The position numbers and the translations under genes are program-made. Positions 1-7,056 of a stretch of DNA of 10,000 bases are shown here, piece after piece. Source of the stretch: Symbiodinium natans (Eukaryota; Sar; Dinophyceae; Suessiales; Symbiodiniaceae); assembly GCA_905221605.1 (NCBI GenBank), contig CAJNDS010001713.1, positions 200,001 through 210,000 of the forward strand, given 5' to 3'. Numbering within the stretch: position 1 is the stretch's first letter; each line of letters begins with the position of its first letter. The notes beneath the pieces were generated by a model that was given only the letters and a program-made list of their open reading frames with translations, was not told the DNA's origin and searched no databases.

Positions 1-1125
1 TCCGGCATGTAGGGGCGTCAGGGGACAAAGCACGGAGTATGCTGGCCGGCAGTGGGCATGGTGCAAAGGCTGCGGCGCAACTTCCGAAGACGAATTCCGA
101 CTTCGGATTCTTTGCAGATCCGAAGCCATGCAAAGATCTGGGCCCCAACCCAATCCTGGCCTGCAGCCCACAAGATCCTCCAAAGCAACCCCAAAGTGCG
201 CCTGGCGCACACAGCGTCGAGTCCAGTCCTGGGGAGCCAAGGGTCCGACAATACTGTTAGCTTTCGAGCTGCAGTTGTGGTGTGGAGAGACGAGCGAAGT
301 ACTAGCTGGAAGCGGCCCCCTCCCCTCTCTTGCATAGTTTTTTCGGCCGCGGTGCTGTCACACCCTTGCTGCCAGGAGCTTCAGCCTCGCTGCGTCACTG
401 GAGTGGAGCCGGGACTTGGGCGTTCATAGATCCTATTGTTTGGCCGGTGGGGGCACCGGAAGGGCCGGAGCTTCACTCAGATCCGCCCTCGTCTCCTGGC
501 TCGCAGCCTGAATATTACGCAGTGAGGCCCGGAACACATGCGGTCAGGAGCCTCATAGACGAGCCAGCGATGCCTTTCCTGCCACGTGCTTTGGGAGGTC
601 AGGGGCTTGTTCAATGGCACTGGAGGGCTCATTGGCCCCTTCAGGGATTGTTTCGTGGGAGTGGAGCTCAAATGCCTCGAGTTGTCTGATGGGATTTGGG
701 GAGACCTTTGCCCCTTCTACACCCTATAAAACGCAAGCGCCCGTACTTCAGAACCCTGTAAGAAAGTAAAGGGCCCCTCTGAACTCCAAAAATGCTAAGC
801 CCGAAAGAGTACGAAAGCCAAGTGCGTTGATACCTTCTTCACCATTCCTTTTGACCCCCGGCGGGATGTCTATCGTGCCTCCAAGTCGGCCAGAAGCCTG
901 GCCAACCGCCCTGGTCCGTGCATGGGAAGGATGTAGGACAGACAGCTTCTGGCTCAAACCTCTAAACTCCAAAAGGCATTGCAGGCTCTGTTGCTGGCGT
1001 TTCTTCGAGAAACAGTCTGTTCAGGGCCCTTTCGGCTTCGCCGTTGTTCACAAGCCATCTGCGCATTTCGCCGGTTCCTGCTGTAAAGGCCGACGAGGGT
1101 GTACAGAAATGCTGCTTCTCCACCC
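1..1125. other. No gene supported
   Basis: All six frames hold only short overlapping ORFs of at most 125 codons, none with a recognisable motif. Several start at non-ATG codons and they compete on both strands, as expected of moderately GC-rich noncoding DNA. A CTCCTGGCTCGCAG acceptor-like stretch ends near 506, but no matching donor or reading frame supports an exon. I see no RNA gene or repeat here. Confidence 0.5.
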
Positions 1126-1132
1126 CTCCCCC

Positions 1133-1150
1133 AAACCCTAAGCCCAAACC
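1133..1150 (-). repeat. Degenerate telomere-like motif
   Basis: The plus strand reads AAACCCTAAGCCCAAACC, about two and a half units related to CCCTAAA. Alone it would be weak, but at least four clearer occurrences lie elsewhere in the window. It sits about 75 bp before a G15 tract. Confidence 0.4.
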
Positions 1151-1225
1151 TTCCCCGCCTTCGTCCAAGTTTCGGACGGCGGCTTGCACCCCGGGAGCCG
1201 CACCTCAGAGGTTCCAGGCTTCGTT

Positions 1226-1240
1226 GGGGGGGGGGGGGGG
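1226..1240 (+). repeat. Poly-G tract (G15)
   Basis: Fifteen uninterrupted G, followed by TTTGGCGGGTGGAGAGGGG. Four or more G-runs lie close together, so a G-quadruplex is possible. Exact length is unreliable because homopolymers are often miscounted in sequencing. Confidence 0.9.
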
Positions 1241-1289
1241 TTTGGCGGGTGGAGAGGGGATGGAGGCTGGCGCGGAGCTGGTTTAACGC

Positions 1290-1526
1290 CTAATCAAGCC
1301 TTGAGAGCTTGGGTTTCTTAGTCAAGAGCGCAGAAAGGTCCCAGGCACAGAAGAGGTCCGTGCTCGGCGTGACGTGCATGGCGTTCCCGAGCACGTTCAG
1401 CGCCTCTTGTTTGCCCACCCAAAGACGGCCACAAGTAAACAGCCCCCAAAGCCCTATGAGCATATGTAGCAGTGGCATCAAACCTTCCCACACCCTCCGA
1501 TTGCTGAGCCCAGGGGCCGCCGTCAA
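1290..1526 (-). pseudogene. Possible C-terminal fragment of a cytosine-5 DNA methyltransferase-like protein
   Basis: This short minus-strand ORF has no ATG at its 5' end (the frame opens with TTG and continues upstream about 23 codons to a stop). It is therefore at best an exon or relic. Around residues 46-52 it reads LGNAMHV, followed by a stretch containing FCAWDLSALL, then a basic tail and a TAG stop. In C5 DNA methyltransferases, motif X near the C-terminus is typically a Gly-Asn pair followed by a hydrophobic helix, and the placement near the stop fits. The catalytic Pro-Cys, ENV and QRR motifs are absent here and were not seen in the frames immediately upstream. Residues 12-38 (hydrophobic, rich in Leu and Gly) do not look like motif IX. 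The alternative is a chance match in noncoding DNA. Family identity is inference from one short motif. Confidence 0.2.
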
Positions 1527-2476
1527 CTTGGAGCAGACACCTTGGGAGTTTGTGAAGGCTTCATGCTTCAGTCTGGCCTTCGGGCCGAGCTGTTACTTGC
1601 TTTGTCTTTATGGCTATTGGTGCTGCCATAAGACTCTTCGTGCTCCCCCCCACTTTCGGCATGGGGTTGTTGGATTGAACTCACTCTACTCGGGTCACCT
1701 GTGCTCCTCGGCCACCGCCACCCCTTCAGACTCCCGCAGAGCAAAGTTTACGTTTTTTGGAGCCATGACAGGAAAACCTGAAGAGTGCAGACTCACGGAG
1801 CGCCAAGTAGCTTTAGGGTTCACGCATGTAGGAAAACTTCAATACATCTTCTTTTCGGGAGGGGCCCCCGGTCCCGACTTTAGCGGCTTCGACTCTTAGC
1901 GCTGTCAATCCTGATGGTTTAGGGTATGTGGTTTCGACGACGCTTGGGACCAACCATTGCATCACCTCGCAGTGGGATCCTGCTCAAAGTTGGCCAAGCC
2001 TACGAGGCTGATCAAGGAGCTATACGAAACAGAGCGGCTCACCGTTCGTGATCTTTCCACAGGAATACGCCTAGAGGGTTTGACTGCTCTACTGCAGACA
2101 ACTACTTGCAGTTACTAGCAGCTTGCAGGTTACCGCTTGGAGGATTGCCCTAGAAGCACCGGAACAACATGAACGTTCAGGAATATGTATCCGCACGAGG
2201 ATCTACATCAGGATCAGGGACGGAGTCAAGCCAGATGTAAACTGTGTGCTGTCCTACTGCGACATTTCAGTCGAGCTTGAGGGCATCATCTAGAATCTAG
2301 ACCCTGCAACCCCCACTACAATGTCAGTGCAGCCTCGTCAAGTCTAAGCTTGAACCGCCTGTTCATTCATGTGATTCTTGCACAGCCAAGTCGAGCTGAG
2401 GTCTATCAGAGTCTATCAGCGTAGCGTGCAAAGCGGCCTTGGTGTCCTTTACGTCTGGCTGCCACCAAGGATCGAT
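1527..2476. other. No gene supported; one telomere-like unit
   Basis: A plus-strand open frame of about 200 codons covers 1294-1899, starting from TTG, but its sequence shows no domain and its composition looks random. A single GGTTTAGGGT telomere-like unit lies at 1916-1925. Tiny direct duplications occur at 2288-2301 (ATCTAGA twice) and 2401-2419 (GTCTATCAG twice, separated by A). From 1930 to 2476 all plus-strand frames are broken by frequent stops, and no RNA gene is evident. Confidence 0.4.
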
Positions 2477-2845
2477 TTATGTCCACATCCGCAGTTGCAG
2501 GAACGACGGTGATGGTCGTCTTGTACTTTGCGTTGGCTGTTGCCTCATCAGGGTATGCAAGTAGGCAGCTAGATATTCTTTTTCATTCCGATTGCCAGGG
2601 GCGCCCAACTGGAAAGTGGGTCTAATAATTGAACCTGGCATGAGCGCGTTCGCTTTCTCACCAAGGCGCACAAGAATGTGCTCGGAAAAGGGTGCCGCAA
2701 CCACAGGGCTTCCACTCCCTAAGTTCTTCATTCTTTCGGGAATGTACTGGGACTTGTTCAAGTAGCCGAGAAAGCCACTCCAAGCGGCACACTTTTCCAA
2801 GGTATGCCCATGATTGTGCAACAGCCCCAAACAGCGTATGGCCAT
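2477..2845 (-). CDS. Unidentified ORF, possible exon or relic
   Basis: It begins at an ATG and runs 122 codons. I do not recognise the product. The middle (residues about 27-95) has a protein-like composition with balanced charged, aromatic and aliphatic residues, including the stretches FLGYLNKSQYIPERMKN and APGNRNEKEYLAAYL. The C-terminal 25 residues are low in hydrophobic content and rich in Arg, Ser, Pro and Gln. Further upstream on the same strand (2658-3142) two other frames stay open and overlap, so a frameshifted or intron-split coding region across about 2477-3142 is possible. No signal peptide or membrane segment is visible. Chance ORFs of this length are not rare at this base composition, so the call is weak. 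Confidence 0.2.
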   Translation of the reverse strand: MAIRCLGLLHNHGHTLEKCAAWSGFLGYLNKSQYIPERMKNLGSGSPVVAAPFSEHILVRLGEKANALMPGSIIRPTFQLGAPGNRNEKEYLAAYLHTLMRQQPTQSTRRPSPSFLQLRMWT

Positions 2846-3145
2846 GGGTCAACTTGCTATGTCTCAGGCTATGGCAGTGATCAACGATACACAGCAATCC
2901 TCCACTCCTCAACACCTTTGGCTGAACCGATGCATCCTGCATAGTTTGACCCACAGTGCAGTTCTTGCGATGCATGGAGAAAGCACACCAGTGAACACCC
3001 CGAGAACTATCAACCCAGAAGAGAGTCTGCAAACCAGTCTTCGGATGTGAATACCGTCACACAGGGTGATACCTGAGCTGCCAATTGGAGCCACGCAGCC
3101 ATAATTTCGCTTGGAAACAGAAACAGGCGATCCCGAGCTCAAGCA

Positions 3146-3229
3146 CCCTAACCCCTAACCCCTAACCCCTAAACCCGAAACCCTAAACCCTAAGCCCTAA
3201 GCCCTAAACCCTCAACCCTAAACCCTAAG
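3146..3229 (-). repeat. Interstitial telomere-like array, 12 heptamers
   Basis: Twelve consecutive 7-bp units lie in perfect phase. On the plus strand, in order, they are CCCTAAC three times, CCCTAAA, CCCGAAA, CCCTAAA, CCCTAAG twice, CCCTAAA, CCCTCAA, CCCTAAA, CCCTAAG. Variation is nearly confined to the seventh base, with two internal substitutions and no indel. The consensus is the Arabidopsis-type telomere repeat TTTAGGG on the minus strand, also used by many algae and dinoflagellates. Flanking sequence is unique, so this is an internal array rather than a chromosome end. Confidence 0.9.
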
Positions 3230-3325
3230 CCCCCATCAGCTGGCCTCGGGCTGGGGAGGCTTCCTCCCAATCTGTGAACTGAAGTGGAGGATCGCCTCAG
3301 GCAACGGAGCCGTCTCAGGGCCCCG

Positions 3326-3339
3326 AAACCCTAAACCCT
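3326..3339 (-). repeat. Short telomere-like patch
   Basis: The plus strand reads AAACCCTAAACCCT, two units of CCCTAAA. It lies about 100 bp beyond the 12-unit array and has the same orientation. Confidence 0.7.
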
Positions 3340-3505
3340 GCTCCCCCCAACACTCACAAAACACCCTGGGTAGAGAGTTGACGCTGATCTGCCTGAGGAT
3401 GGTGAGGATTTCAGGGCCTGTGCTGGTGCGGAGGGTGTCGGTGCCTGACGGGTTTGCAGGAAGGGCGCGGGAAGGGGTTCGAGAGTCCTTTGAGGTGGGG
3501 CGGGC

Positions 3506-3523
3506 GGGGGGGGGGGGGGGGGG
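3506..3523 (+). repeat. Poly-G tract (G18)
   Basis: Eighteen uninterrupted G, preceded by GGGGCGGGC and followed by CAGGG. The region 3497-3523 is a strong G-quadruplex candidate on the plus strand. It lies 10 bp before a perfect AT-rich palindrome. Exact length is uncertain because homopolymers are error-prone. Confidence 0.9.
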
Positions 3524-3532
3524 CAGGGATTC

Positions 3533-3561
3533 AGGGTTTTTTTAACGTTAAAAAACACCCT
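3533..3561. repeat. AT-rich perfect palindrome with telomere-like edges
   Basis: Positions 3538-3555 read TTTTTTAACGTTAAAAAA, an 18-bp perfect self-complementary sequence. Allowing one bulged C at 3556, the arms extend to AGGGT on the left and ACCCT on the right, giving about 14 paired bases per arm. The edges resemble telomere-like AGGGTTT facing outward on both sides. Two ACCCTAAAA copies lie just beyond, near 3557 and 3587. It could extrude as a cruciform. No transposon ends or target-site duplication are evident. Confidence 0.8.
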
Positions 3562-3640
3562 AAAATGGTTTTTTCACGTTTTCAAGACCCTAAAAGAGTC
3601 ATATACTTGACAATAGCTTCGGGGGTTTGGGCATTGGGGC

Positions 3641-3656
3641 AACCCTAAGCCCTTAG
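3641..3656. repeat. Degenerate telomere-like motif
   Basis: AACCCTAAGCCCTTAG contains one CCCTAAG unit followed by a partial one. It belongs with the scattered telomere-like motifs of 3146-3661. Confidence 0.4.
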
Positions 3657-3838
3657 CCAAGCGACTCTTGGAAACTCCAGCGCCACAAGCTGCAACAATG
3701 TCGGCGAGACTCGGCACACCTGGAGCTTCGGGGGGGCCATTTGGGGGGTTAGAAGTGCGCATTTCGTCATCGCTGGCTAATTTTTGACTGGTTGAGGGCT
3801 GAGGGCACGATGACGGCCGAGTTGGCAAGCTTGAAGCA

Positions 3839-4021
3839 ATGTGTCGCAAGCACAGGCAGGAGGTAAGTGAACAGGAAAGGGACAAAACGGAGGCTGAGTC
3901 GGAAAAACGCCGGGTCCTGGACATTCCTCCGGCCTCAATCCTGCATGCGCTTGACTCAATCCATCCCCGGTTCGTCGCTTTGATTCCTGCCTTATTCTGT
4001 GCCTTGTATGCATGTACCTGA
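3839..4021 (+). CDS. Unidentified short ORF with a charged N-terminal half
   Basis: It starts at ATG and encodes 60 residues. Residues 2-26 are strongly charged (Lys, Arg, Glu, Gln) and could form a helix. The C-terminal half is hydrophobic and Cys-containing. I do not recognise it. A consensus splice donor, AGGAG|GTAAGT, lies inside it with GTAAGT at 3863-3868. The real structure may instead be an exon ending at 3862, for instance in the alternative frame that starts with ATG at about 3810 and encodes MTAELASLKQCVASTGRR. The two readings exclude each other. No acceptor can be paired with confidence. Confidence 0.12.
   Translation: MCRKHRQEVSEQERDKTEAESEKRRVLDIPPASILHALDSIHPRFVALIPALFCALYACT
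3863..3868 (+). other. Candidate splice donor (GTAAGT)
   Basis: AGGAG|GTAAGT matches the general eukaryotic 5' splice consensus at all six intron positions. It is the best donor I found in the window. If the host is a dinoflagellate, noncanonical GC and GA donors also occur, so absence of others means little. The upstream exon is not established. Confidence 0.3.
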
Positions 4022-4088
4022 TGTGACGCAGTTGGAACCAACCCGATTGGCATTCGTCGATTCATTCGTTGAAGCACGCCTTCTCATT

Positions 4089-4367
4089 CTAAAGTCTTAC
4101 ATTAAACCTACATGAACCTTCTGTGAACGCCTGTGTCCCTGATTCCAATAACCCAAGACATGGTTGCTCGACCCGGCTCCCTGTGAGCCCGACACTGTTA
4201 ACTTGGATTTTGGGCCGTTTGGGCTTGGGTCTTCTTAGCTCAGCCTCGGTGTCTCGCGAGGCTTGCACCGTCTGCGAGTAGCAGGAGTTGCGCAAGCAGT
4301 CCTCCAAACGCAGGAGTTCATGGCGATTCATCTGGCATGATCTGTGCAGGTTGGTTTTGGAGAGCAA
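4089..4367 (-). CDS. Unidentified short ORF
   Basis: The frame is open for about 95 codons. The first ATG is about 14 codons after the annotated TTG, giving an 80-residue product. The segment around NRHELLRLEDCLRNSC has a protein-like helical pattern, and it is followed by a basic, Pro-rich stretch (RRPKPKRPK) that could act as a nuclear signal. No family is recognised. A chance ORF is the main alternative. Confidence 0.13.
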   Translation of the reverse strand: MLSKTNLHRSCQMNRHELLRLEDCLRNSCYSQTVQASRDTEAELRRPKPKRPKIQVNSVGLTGSRVEQPCLGLLESGTQAFTEGSCRFNVRL

Positions 4368-4628
4368 CAGGGCGATCTTTCAGGACCCTGACAGAACTGA
4401 CATTGATGGCCCCTATCTAGACCTACAAAGAAAGGGTCGGAACAGCTTGGGTAGCACGACATGAATGTGCGCTCATAGAAGCTTCTCCATCAAACCATTC
4501 CACAGACAGCTCTACTTAGCCTCGACCTCCCTCAACCCTGTGAAGGAAAGCATGCCCCAAAGGCAGACACAGTGGCAAGCTCGCCGCAAAGACTTCCGCG
4601 CAGGAGGACCTGCCAGGTTTGAAGTCCC

Positions 4629-4645
4629 CCACCCACACACACACA
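4629..4645 (+). repeat. Short CA microsatellite
   Basis: A CCCACC stretch leads into about six CA dinucleotides. In miniature it resembles the CCCACA-to-CA junction of the large array at 9167-9270. Confidence 0.8.
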
Positions 4646-4823
4646 TGGTTGCTTGGGCCACAAGAGCCCACAAGTTTGATCAACCCCCCCAAAAGGGGCT
4701 CTTATCTATGTCATGACATGGCATAAAGAGTTAAGTAGAGCTAGGGGATGCAAATGTACTGCTTCAACTCCAAGTGGAATCGAGGGCCTGAGGCGCTTTA
4801 TGACATGTCCTTTGCCTTCGCCA

Positions 4824-4832
4824 GGGGGGGGG
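4824..4832 (+). repeat. Poly-G tract (G9)
   Basis: Nine uninterrupted G followed by AGG. It is one of four plus-strand G-runs of nine or more in the window. Confidence 0.85.
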
Positions 4833-5060
4833 AGGAACTTTCATGCTGCCCTGTCAAAGTTCGACGTGAACTCCACTGCAGCTAGGTGCTGCTCACTTCA
4901 ATCTAGTGTTCCTGCGAGCCTTGGCGGCTTAAACCCAGTGGAGACTTTGTGCGGTGCTTCAAGAGTACTTCAGCCATCCCAGGCCTCAGCCGGAATCGCT
5001 GCGCATTGAAGCTAGCTCGGGTGCTTACTACAACCACACGGCCCTAGATTCCCTGGATCA

Positions 5061-5083
5061 GATCTCTTTTCCCTCCTGCCCAG
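5061..5083 (+). other. Candidate splice acceptor
   Basis: A long pyrimidine tract (TCTCTTTTCCCTCCTGCC) ends in CAG at 5083, close to the eukaryotic 3' splice consensus. All three downstream frames hit a stop before the next acceptor-like site, so it does not define a convincing exon. Confidence 0.2.
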
Positions 5084-5180
5084 CGGCCCACAGAAGCACA
5101 AAACGCGATTTGAGTCTTTAAAGAGCAAGTCATGACAGCATTGGGCCAACAATCCCTGGTGTTTGGGAAGCGCGCGTAGG

Positions 5181-5204
5181 CTTTCTGCTTTTTTTACCTC
5201 ACAG
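5181..5204 (+). other. Candidate splice acceptor
   Basis: CTTTCTGC, seven T and ACCTCACAG form a textbook polypyrimidine tract with terminal AG at 5204. In one frame downstream, GGG GGC ATC continues open for about 24 codons to TAA at 5276-5278, compatible with a short terminal exon. The stop falls at the start of a telomere-like patch. No protein identity can be given. Confidence 0.25.
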
Positions 5205-5275
5205 GGGGGCATCTGCCATTTCACCTCAAGGGAGAGTCTACGGAGACAGTGGACAAAATGGGAGATAGATGATTA

Positions 5276-5306
5276 CTAAACCCTAAACTCTACACCCTAA
5301 ACCCTA
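5276..5306 (-). repeat. Telomere-like patch, four heptamers in phase
   Basis: The plus-strand units are CTAAACC, CTAAACT, CTACACC and CTAAACC, then a partial CTA. Orientation is the same as the 3146 array. The 7-bp phase is kept in spite of substitutions, which argues that it derives from a true tandem array. Confidence 0.75.
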
Positions 5307-5429
5307 TCTGCTTTGAGTCATCTTCAAGAGCCTCATGCACTGAGCTTTCAAAGCTTTTGAGCCGGCCTCGCTGACTCGCACGCCTTCTGCCGACCTTCCT
5401 GACAAAGCGGCGGAAGTTTGGGATGGCAG

Positions 5430-5490
5430 GGTACCTGAAGAGGCTACCTTAAGAGGGTACCTTAAGAGGGTACCTTAAGAGGGTACCTGA
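5430..5490 (+). repeat. 13-bp minisatellite, about 4.7 copies
   Basis: The consensus unit is GGTACCTTAAGAG. Copies start at 5430, 5443, 5456, 5469 and 5482 (the last is partial). Units 3 and 4 are identical; unit 1 has G for the second T of CCTT, unit 2 has C for the second G, and the partial unit has the same G variant as unit 1. Each full consensus unit carries two 6-bp palindromes overlapping by one base, GGTACC and CTTAAG. The unit is not a multiple of three, so it is unlikely to encode a protein repeat. Confidence 0.95.
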
Positions 5491-5981
5491 TGCTTGGATT
5501 GCGGTTTCAGGCCTTGGGGGAGGGAGATTCTATGCTCTGAAGGCTCAAGGACCTCAAAGGTCCGCAGTTGGTCATTCGGAGTGTTGCGGTCCTTCTTGGC
5601 CACGAGAAAGAGTTGTGACAACTGACGTGTCCGATCTTGGATCCAAGCCCCAAGGGAGGGTTTAGGGCTTAGGGTTTGGAACCTAACCCCACGAATGTTG
5701 GGAAGACAATCGCGGCCGTTTAGAGTTGTGGGGGTCCTGTCGAAAGCCCTCACAAAGACCCTGGAACTCTGCTCTTCAAGACATAGCCCGTTTGTGGACT
5801 TACGCTTTCGATGTCCCAGCTGCAGGCGTAGGGTTTCTGGCTTGGGGCTGAAGGCTACCTTCCTATAACCTAGAACCCTGATGTCGGGGTCTCCGGTAAC
5901 AGATGATTCCTTAAGGACAAAAAGGGTTCGCGCTTGGGCTTCTGGGGCTTCCGGCTTAGCAGCCCATGCTGCGCGTTGCAA
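5475..5981 (-). CDS. Unidentified ORF, doubtful
   Basis: The frame is open for 168 codons but begins at TTG, not ATG. I recognise no domain. It is rich in Arg, Ser, Pro and Leu, and runs through an inverted telomere-like patch (5658-5678) and into the 13-bp minisatellite at its 3' end. That suggests an accidental open frame. Mildly in favour of coding is a charged, balanced central part (for example SQLFLVAKKDRNTPNDQLRT). It has no signal peptide or membrane segment. Confidence 0.13.
   Translation of the reverse strand: MQRAAWAAKPEAPEAQARTLFVLKESSVTGDPDIRVLGYRKVAFSPKPETLRLQLGHRKRKSTNGLCLEEQSSRVFVRAFDRTPTTLNGRDCLPNIRGVRFQTLSPKPSLGAWIQDRTRQLSQLFLVAKKDRNTPNDQLRTFEVLEPSEHRISLPQGLKPQSKHQVPS
5658..5678 (+). 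repeat. Telomere-like patch in inverted orientation
   Basis: The plus strand reads GGGTTTA GGGCTTA GGGTTTG, three heptamers in phase. The G-rich strand is plus here and minus at 3146-3229 and 5276-5306, so telomere-like patches occur in both orientations within 2.5 kb. Confidence 0.75.
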
Positions 5982-6752
5982 GCTTCGACCTCTTTTCGTG
6001 GCTGGCTGGCATCAACGACTTCGCGCGGCCACAGACCGCCATCAAAGCAATGCAGTGCTGCTGACATCCTAAACCCAAAGCCCTACAAGCTAGCCCAGCC
6101 TAAAAGCGGAGTTTGGGTTGAGGAATGAAAGCTTTCGTTGGGAATTGGTGGCGAAGGGCCTAATCGGAGGACTAGCGAATCTCCATGTGGGAGACACAGC
6201 TGAAAATAATCATCCTGGAACGTAGGGTGACTGGACGCGCTCGTGCTTGGAATGGGGAAATCGATATCCCAGGACTGTGGCTTACAGAGCCGTCGCCTAC
6301 GACCAACTCACATGCCCCGTGTCAGCAACGCTGCTCCCCGCCATGTAACAGCTGTCTTGCTGCAGATCTAGGTGGCCATACGGCTTCAGGTCACTTGGTC
6401 CTCATCAATATGATTCAGGGTTCCAAAGCTATGGTGTCTTAGAGCTCCAGGGCCATCAGACTCATTATAGTCATTTTAGCCGTCTGGCCAACCGGTGACT
6501 GACACCGGCCAAGGCGGCAAAGGGAGCAATGATGCGGATTTGTGCAATGGCGAGCTGTGCGGTGTTGCAGTCCCCTCCGAGGTGCTTCCGACAGCAGGTC
6601 TTGGGCCGTGCGGTGGGTTTCCCAACCATGGCTTGATTCCTGATTCCGTGTGGCTCATCACGTACTTGCTGTCGTAATTACGCGACCTTTAGCCCTAGCC
6701 AGGCTCGCGGCCTCGATGGGTGCCGGGTGAGGGGATCAACAAACGAAACAAG
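5982..6752. other. No gene supported
   Basis: Only short overlapping ORFs are present, at most about 85 codons. A CCTAAACCCAAAGCCCTA fragment near 6069 is weakly telomere-like. The words GCCTACGACCA near 6293 recall the start of 5S rRNA but the similarity stops there. Nothing else stands out. Confidence 0.4.
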
Positions 6753-6778
6753 CCTAGCCCAACACCCTAGCCCAACAC
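6753..6778 (+). repeat. Perfect 13-bp tandem duplication
   Basis: CCTAGCCCAACAC occurs twice head to tail without mismatch (6753-6765 and 6766-6778). The CCCTAG core is one base from the telomere-like CCCTAA unit. It has the same unit length as the 5430 minisatellite but no sequence similarity to it. Confidence 0.9.
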
Positions 6779-7056
6779 ACAAGAAATGCGGCACCCCTCC
6801 CCTCCATACGGCTGTGACAAAGGTACTTTCATAAGCAACACAACTCAAAAATGGATAAACCTCCACCTGGAATTTCATGCTGCCTTCACGAAAACTGACC
6901 AAGGGCCATATTGAAACCTAGCTGGCTTGGCTTCGCTGCACCTGGCCTCACAAGCAAAACGATGTGCAAGAGCAGATGTAGGAGTAATACAGCAATGAGG
7001 AGAAAAGTAATAATGGGATGAAACATTCACTTGCTAAATAGGTCGGGTCCATTCCC

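Noticed and set aside
1755-1850. Plus-strand RLTERQVALGF resembling methyltransferase motif IX
   Set aside because: It is on the strand opposite to the motif X-like fragment, so the two cannot belong to one protein. Treated as coincidence.
1294-1899. Plus-strand open frame of about 200 codons
   Set aside because: Its annotated start is TTG, and it overlaps the minus-strand methyltransferase-like frame. It has no recognisable motif and its composition resembles noncoding sequence.
3779-3788. Sm-site-like AATTTTTGA suggesting a spliceosomal RNA
   Set aside because: No recognisable U1, U2, U4 or U5 core precedes it, and the following bases do not form a clear 3' stem-loop.
3574-4077. Minus-strand ORF of 167 codons
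   Set aside because: It runs through telomere-like motifs and overlaps a plus-strand candidate exon. It is Ser/Pro-rich without a domain and looks accidental.
4226-4330. A-box-like TTAGCTCAG suggesting a plus-strand tRNA
   Set aside because: No B-box occurs at a workable distance and no cloverleaf can be drawn.
5430-5490. CRISPR-like array
   Set aside because: The repeats are directly adjacent with no spacers, so this is a minisatellite.
6291-6303. Possible 5S rRNA start (GCCTACGACCA)
   Set aside because: Similarity covers only about 11 bases. None of the downstream conserved 5S segments follow.
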